NCBI GenBank assembly: GCA_004335835.1
Contig: RWJK01001085.1
Location: 1-64,000, forward strand
Direction of reading: 5' to 3'
DNA from: Scenedesmus sp. ARA3
Taxonomy: Eukaryota > Chlorophyta > Chlorophyceae > Sphaeropleales > Scenedesmaceae
Length of the DNA: 64,000 nt
The position numbers were made by a program, and so were the translations under genes. Each line of letters begins with the position of its first letter. The stretch's first letter is position 1. Of this stretch, positions 59,133 to 64,000 are shown piece after piece. The notes under the pieces were generated by a model. The model was not told the origin of the DNA. It ran no database searches and was given only the letters and a program-made list of their open reading frames with translations.

Positions 59133-62105
59133 AGATATCAGCTGGGCTGGCCCGATGCCTACAGGTAGACTGCGCCGCTCTTGTTGGTGGCGTTGGTATA
59201 CCAGCTGTACCTAGAGCTGAAGCGCTGTGTTAGCACGTGCTCAAAAACATGCTTTGTGAGCAGCGCTTGCTCAACTTGGATGTCTATTCAGTTTGTATGG
59301 GACACTTTGGTGAATATGTGCAGTGACAGATCAGGGATTGCTTACTTTGACCCAGTCATCTGCTCTAGTCCTATGCTCGTGACGTGACTGTGCCGGCATG
59401 GCTTCAGCGGACTGTTGTGGAAGAGTGACCTGAGATGGTGGCAATGGTGTCGATGGGTTTTGCATGCTTAGTTCCAACAACAGTTTTGGAGCACTGCTGT
59501 TTTATTGTCATTGTGATAGTTTATTGAGTTAGTGCAGTCATGTGACCATGCATGCTGGGCGGTACCATCGTTACCAGACTATGTGGAAGTGTTATCGAGA
59601 TGGTTGTTGCATGCTTAGTCCCGACCTTTGACGTTAGGACACTTTTGGCGCACTGCTGTTTTGTTATCATTGTGACAGTTTATCGTTTCAGTGCAGTCTA
59701 ATGACCATGCATGCTGGACGGTACCGGTATTACCAGACTATGTGGAAGAGTGACTTGAGATGGAATTCAAATGCTTATTCTCAAACTTCCATGTTACGAC
59801 AGTTTTGTCACACTGCAGCTTTGACATCATTGCGAAAATTCAATGCTTTGGTGCAGTCACATGCCCATGCATGCTGGACGGTACCGTCGTTACCAGCACC
59901 CGGCTGCTGTGTTGACAACAAGCGACAGTTTTGCAAAATGCTTCTTTTGGAATGACTTTTATAAACTGCCAAATGCAGAGTCTGCATGTCTGCTGTGTGA
60001 CTGCATTTTGCAACTGGCGACTATGAGCGCCAGTGCCACCGCTGGCGCACATGCAGCTGCTGATGAATTGTGGCGCATCCAGCAGCGCACGTTCACCGTG
60101 GTCTGCCTTGTTTTCAAACCAGGCAATGATTGCACTACTATGCCCGTCACTGCAATGCTATTATGGGTTGAATGGCTTTTGCCAACAACAGTGAAGACAT
60201 GCGGATGCTTCGTAATGTCACAAGCTTGGTTGTACGCAGTGTGCACACCAGCACTGGGATGCGCTGATGGGCACTGAGCAACTTGTGATATAGGTCCTGT
60301 GTACTCCTATCGGCCCCTGCCAGTGGTATGTGTCTCAAGACTCACTCATAACTGCTGCTGCTTCTCGTGAAGCGGCTTGCTGGGCCATTGAAGGCTGTGC
60401 AAGCAAACTGGAACAGCTCTCTTCCCTTGTGCGTACGGAGATTTTGTGTTTGACTGTGTTGCTGCCTGTGTTGATGCTGTGATTGCTTAGCTGTTGTAAC
60501 ATGCAACCTTGATGTAACCTGAAGGCAGTTTGGGCTAGGGGATTCAGCAGCAGATGCAGGCGCGGCAAGCCATGAAGGCATCCTGAAGCAAGTGGTTCCT
60601 CCACCAGCAACCTGCTACCAACCAGCCTGGTCACTCGGTGGCAAACTGCTCTGCAATTGATCACATGCTGCTTTGCACACGGTGCTGCACTGCACTACAC
60701 TAACTGCCAACAGCAGCGTGTTCGTGGTTTGTCTGTGTGTGTTTGCATGCACTGTTTACAGCTTTCCTCTAGGCAGCCCGCACGCGAACAGCAAAACTGA
60801 CGCCGCAGATGAACAGAAAGCTGTGGCATGCAATCAACAAGACGCTAGCGCTGCTGAGCTCGAGATGGGTTTTGTGTCGTGTCAGACATGAGTGTCTGAT
60901 ACGAGGCACCCCAAGCTTGCGCCCTCCACGTGTGCTGCTTTGCAGACAGAGCCAGGTGCGCTGCATTAAATTAGGCCTCTGTGGCGGCACGCACGCAACC
61001 GTTGATTGACTGACTCAGAGTCGACACAAGCAGCTTGTGGCGATTAGGTCAACAGCGTGTTTTCAAGCTGGTCTGCAGAACCAACCCGACAGCTTGTGAA
61101 GCACTGGTGTCACGTCACTAATGACCTTTCCAACCAGAAAGATGGCTGCATCCCGTTCCTGATGAGCAGTAGGCCTGTTACTCATGCACGACGTGGGTCT
61201 TGCAGCCAAACCTTTGGTGCTAGGACCTGCCGTGTCCTACATGCCGTGGCATGATATTGACAACAACATGCCGGGCCTGGTGGACGTCTGGCATTACACG
61301 AGCAGCACTCACAACACCACGTCGTTCAGATGGGACACTGTGTCCTGGTGTATTTATCAACATGCAATGAATTGGACCAATGAAATCAGCTCATTCAAAC
61401 CATTTGACCAGCACATTTAAACCATTTGACTCGCATGCTGCGCTGCATCAAGCACAAGGTGCCTTGCAAAAAAGCAGTGCAGCAAGCGATTACATCTGCA
61501 TGCCATCCTCAGACGCTCCAGTGAGCCATGCCAAGGTGCCTGCTTATGGCATGCATGCAATGCAAAGCTGACTCTAAGCTCTCGCTTAAAATAAAGGAGG
61601 CCTAAAATGTGTGCAGTGCGTGCAATGCATACCATGATTCTACTAGAAGGAAATCATCATAGCTGAGAGGGTAAGCAGCACAGGCTGCTGCTGAACTACA
61701 CCCCGCCCCACAGCCAGTACGCGATGTGCTGTACGCAGCGGCTGGATGGGGTTCCTAGGCAGTGTGCTGATGGCTAGCATCAGTCAAAAGTTGGAGGGTA
61801 GCACAAATCACGCAGCAGGCTTTGCAGCCTGCTAACAGTGCTAGTATACAGTGCAGGGACAGCTCTTCACAAACGACAGCCAGTCATACGCCAAGCCGAG
61901 ACCCAGTGCTCATCACAGCAGTAAGCCAGCAAGGTCACAAGACGATGCACAAATCCTTGCAGCAGAACATCACATAGCATGCTTTTGATGATGCCATAGA
62001 GTACAAGCCACCAATCTTAGCCCAACACGTCAGGCCGGTGGCGAACTGAGCAATATGAGCAGTGCAGGCGTCATCCTGCAGCCACAGTGCATCAAAACTT
62101 GTGTC
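59133..62105. other. Long convergent region between the CAP gene (+) and the CK1-like kinase (-)
   Basis: About 3 kb without a supported gene, the largest gap in the window. It includes the tandem repeat at 59411-59896. The rest shows no motif-bearing frame. Composition is more T-rich than the gene regions up to about 60500. It holds both 3' UTRs. Confidence 0.5.
59411..59896 (+). repeat. Degenerate tandem repeat, about 160-bp unit, three copies
   Basis: Units start near 59411, 59579 and 59738. Each contains a GTGGAAG(A/T)GT block, a GAGATGG block, TGCTTA, an ACTGCTGTTTT-like stretch, then GTGCAGTC followed by ACCATGCATGCTGG(A/G)CGGTACC. A partial fourth copy of the last block ends at about 59896. 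Units differ by substitutions and small indels, so the array is old or under little constraint. Confidence 0.85.
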
Positions 62106-63823
62106 TCACTCTTCTGGCTGGCTCTGTGAATTTGGGATCACCCCCACAGCTGCAGGCCATGCCCCATTTGGGCCTGGGCCAAACATGCCCACACAAGCAG
62201 CTGCATCTGTAATGCGCTGCCGCTTGAAGCGCTGCACTGCATCAGAGCTGATTCCATCTTCGCCAGAGAGCCACAGCGCATTGCCATCGAACGCGCATGT
62301 GAAGGCACCAGCAGCATCCACAGGTGCTGGAGCCTGCACCTCAGCTGCATATTGCTGAGGCTGCTGCTTGCCAGCTGCCGGCAGCTCCTCATCCTGCTGC
62401 ACATCCAGCTGCAGCTGCAGCTCTGTGGAGATGGCTGCACTAGGCGCCTCTGGCAGCACCGCAGATGCAGCAGCGTGCAGCTCATGCAGCAGCAGCTCCG
62501 TCACCTCTTGGTGGTCAAACTGCTCGTCAGGTGCTGGCCATGCCCTGAACACCTTTGGCGTGGGCATGGATGGCAGCGGGTGCCCGTTGATGCCGCACTG
62601 CAGCAATGGCAGACAACAGGCAGCAAGAGCGTCAGAGCAGCTTGTTGTGGCAAGCGTTGGCGGGGTCGCACTACTGTTGCATTTCATTGTACCAAGCCCA
62701 TGGCTATGCTTTTATATCAGCAACATGACACCTGCAGCTTGTGGCTGTCAGTGGTGCTGCGATGTCTTACTGTGGCTCACCTGCACTAGCCCGAGCAGGT
62801 ACTTGTAGTCAGGGCAGTGGCACGCCTCCAGGTCAGTGATGTAGCTGAAGTAGTCCATCAGGTATGGCGGCACACATCCCTGACAGCACAAGCACCAGGA
62901 GTTGGCAGCAGAGCATTGGCAGCAGAGCAACCGGCGGCAGGCAGATGGTTAGCAGGCGTTGTGAACAATTGCCGCTCTCAGCAACACAAGTACACAGGTT
63001 GCTCAAACAGGCGGCCCTGCACATGCAGCAACCATGTCATAGTAACCCTGGGTGAAGAGGCTACGCAGACAACACGCCACAAGCAGGTGCACACCACGCC
63101 AATAACCTCTTGCTAGCACATGGCGCAGCAGGCAGCTGCTGTGCTCACCTCATGGCAGGCCTCCTGCCAGGCCGCCCACTTGCTCTTGTTCATCCTGGCC
63201 AACTGCTCGTCTGTCCAGCCAGCAGCAGCCTCCGCGTTAGTGGTGAGGTTCCATGGCACGCGGCAGTCGTCCTGCTGCAGCTCCTGAAGACACAAAATGC
63301 ACAAAGAAGCAGTGCAGGACATAGCAACAAGCGGCACAAGGTTGGATATTTGCAGGTGCTGCGTATGTGGAGCACTTGCAGGTGCTGCGTATGTGGTTTA
63401 AAACCACTTGCCAGGGCACCGCCAAGCGCGCATGCTATGTACACAGCTGCAGAGCCTAGCAGCAATGATGTTTGGGCACTCACAAACAGGCAGTACACCA
63501 GCGCTTCCAAGTCATCACGTGGCGTCTGGGGTGTGCGCAGCAGGGAGTTCAGCGATGCATAGTTGGGTGTGCCTGCAGAGGCAGGCAACACAGGCGACAC
63601 ACCGCGACACCGCCCATTAAACACAGCAGACAGATAATTGGGTGAAGCACAGCCCTGCGCGCCAAGCTGCGGGAGCAACGTACAAACCGTCCAGCATTGC
63701 AGATACGTGCGTTTTGTGCAAGGAAATGATACATTGGCACGGTGAAGCTGCCACTATGCGTTGCTCGGCACTCACCCCAGAAGCTGGCCTCCCACTCAAA
63801 GTAGCGTGCGTAGTCGTACTGGC
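62106..63823 (-). CDS. Casein kinase 1/VRK-like protein kinase, C-terminal part; 5' end off the right edge
   Basis: Five exons are visible (63776-63823, 63484-63572, 63149-63283, 62781-62879, 62106-62597), in phase throughout; the N-lobe and catalytic loop lie beyond the window. The visible part starts QYDYARYFEWEASFWG, then GTPNYASLNSLLRTPQTPRD and DLEALVYCLF. This is the CK1-group version of the activation segment and helix F (GTxxYASxxxH...RDDLESL). It continues with a long insert (ELQQDDCRVPWNLTTN...) and the CK1-type C-lobe helix VPPYLMDYFSYITDLEACHC followed by PDYKYLLGLV. A 164-codon final exon gives an acidic, Gln/Ala-rich tail with a basic cluster (RFKRQRITD) that could be a nuclear signal. 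An insert and atypical residues set it apart from ordinary CK1, so VRK-like or divergent CK1 are both possible. The first visible exon needs one base from an exon outside the window. Confidence 0.82.
63350..63396. repeat. Direct duplication, 26-bp period, in a kinase intron
   Basis: The word TTGCAGGTGCTGCGTATGTG occurs at 63350 and again at 63376, in the intron between exons 63484-63572 and 63149-63283. Confidence 0.85.
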
Positions 63824-64000
63824 CTGCATGTGCATACCACTGTGCAAGTCAGTGTGTGCCCCAAGGTATGGCTATCTGAGGTTCCCATCTGTGCTTGCAG
63901 GAGATTGAGATGACAGGCATACAGACACACACAAAATTTTGCTGCAGTGCACGCCAGCTCTGTCACAGGTGGGTGTGGCAGTGTGCAGCGGTTGCCAAGC

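Noticed and set aside
1..64000. Search for CRISPR arrays, insertion sequences, rRNA or tRNA genes and viral genes
   Set aside because: Repeats present are microsatellites and one minisatellite; no spaced identical repeats, transposase motifs or recognisable RNA-gene sequences were seen. A tRNA scan could not be run, so a tRNA in an intergenic gap is not excluded.

Overview
The window is nuclear DNA of a green alga (Chlorophyta). I infer this from the gene set and gene architecture. Plastid genes of the green lineage are present (HCF101, a PTST2/3-like starch-granule protein, a nuclear copy of plastid-type ribosomal protein bS16). Every gene is split by many short spliceosomal introns, typically with GTGAGN or GTGCGN donors and CTGCAG acceptors. 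The sequence is saturated with GCA/GCT/CAG codons (Ala and Gln runs), and TGTAA poly(A)-type signals occur. I cannot name the species; a core chlorophyte (Sphaeropleales or Chlamydomonadales type) is the best guess.

I rebuilt 16 protein genes by joining exons in frame. From left to right: SNW1/SKIP splicing factor (-, 3' end off the left edge); WNK kinase (-, 10 exons); a 1,665-residue coiled-coil protein resembling CCDC180 (-, 17 exons); GOT1 vesicle-transport protein (-); a 109-residue unknown protein (+); CutC (-); an unknown single-membrane-span protein (-); a Dpy-30/RIIa-like plus EF-hand protein (-); p47/PUX UBX-SEP adaptor of Cdc48 (+); bS16 (-); HCF101 (-); FANCD2 (+, 27 exons, 1,519 residues); PTST2/3-like CBM48 protein (-); MAM33/p32 (+); a secreted CAP/SCP protein (+); and a casein-kinase-1/VRK-like kinase (-, 5' end off the right edge).

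These are ordinary single-copy eukaryotic genes, not an operon or defence island. Two weak themes stand out. Plastid genes (bS16, HCF101, PTST) cluster at 32.8-53.4 kb. Two genes with cilium-type architecture (CCDC180-like, RIIa/EF-hand), plus a small unknown that might be structural, lie between 10 and 30 kb. Four gene pairs are head to head; three have short or moderate shared promoter regions (about 340, 550 and 780 bp) and one has 1.7 kb.

I found no mobile element, CRISPR array, rRNA or tRNA that I could support. The most unusual items are an apparent GC-AG intron in FANCD2, microsatellites touching splice donors, a roughly 160-bp degenerate tandem repeat downstream of the CAP gene, a 108-bp in-frame duplication in the CAP linker, and two orphan proteins. 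I see no convincing undescribed multi-gene system.
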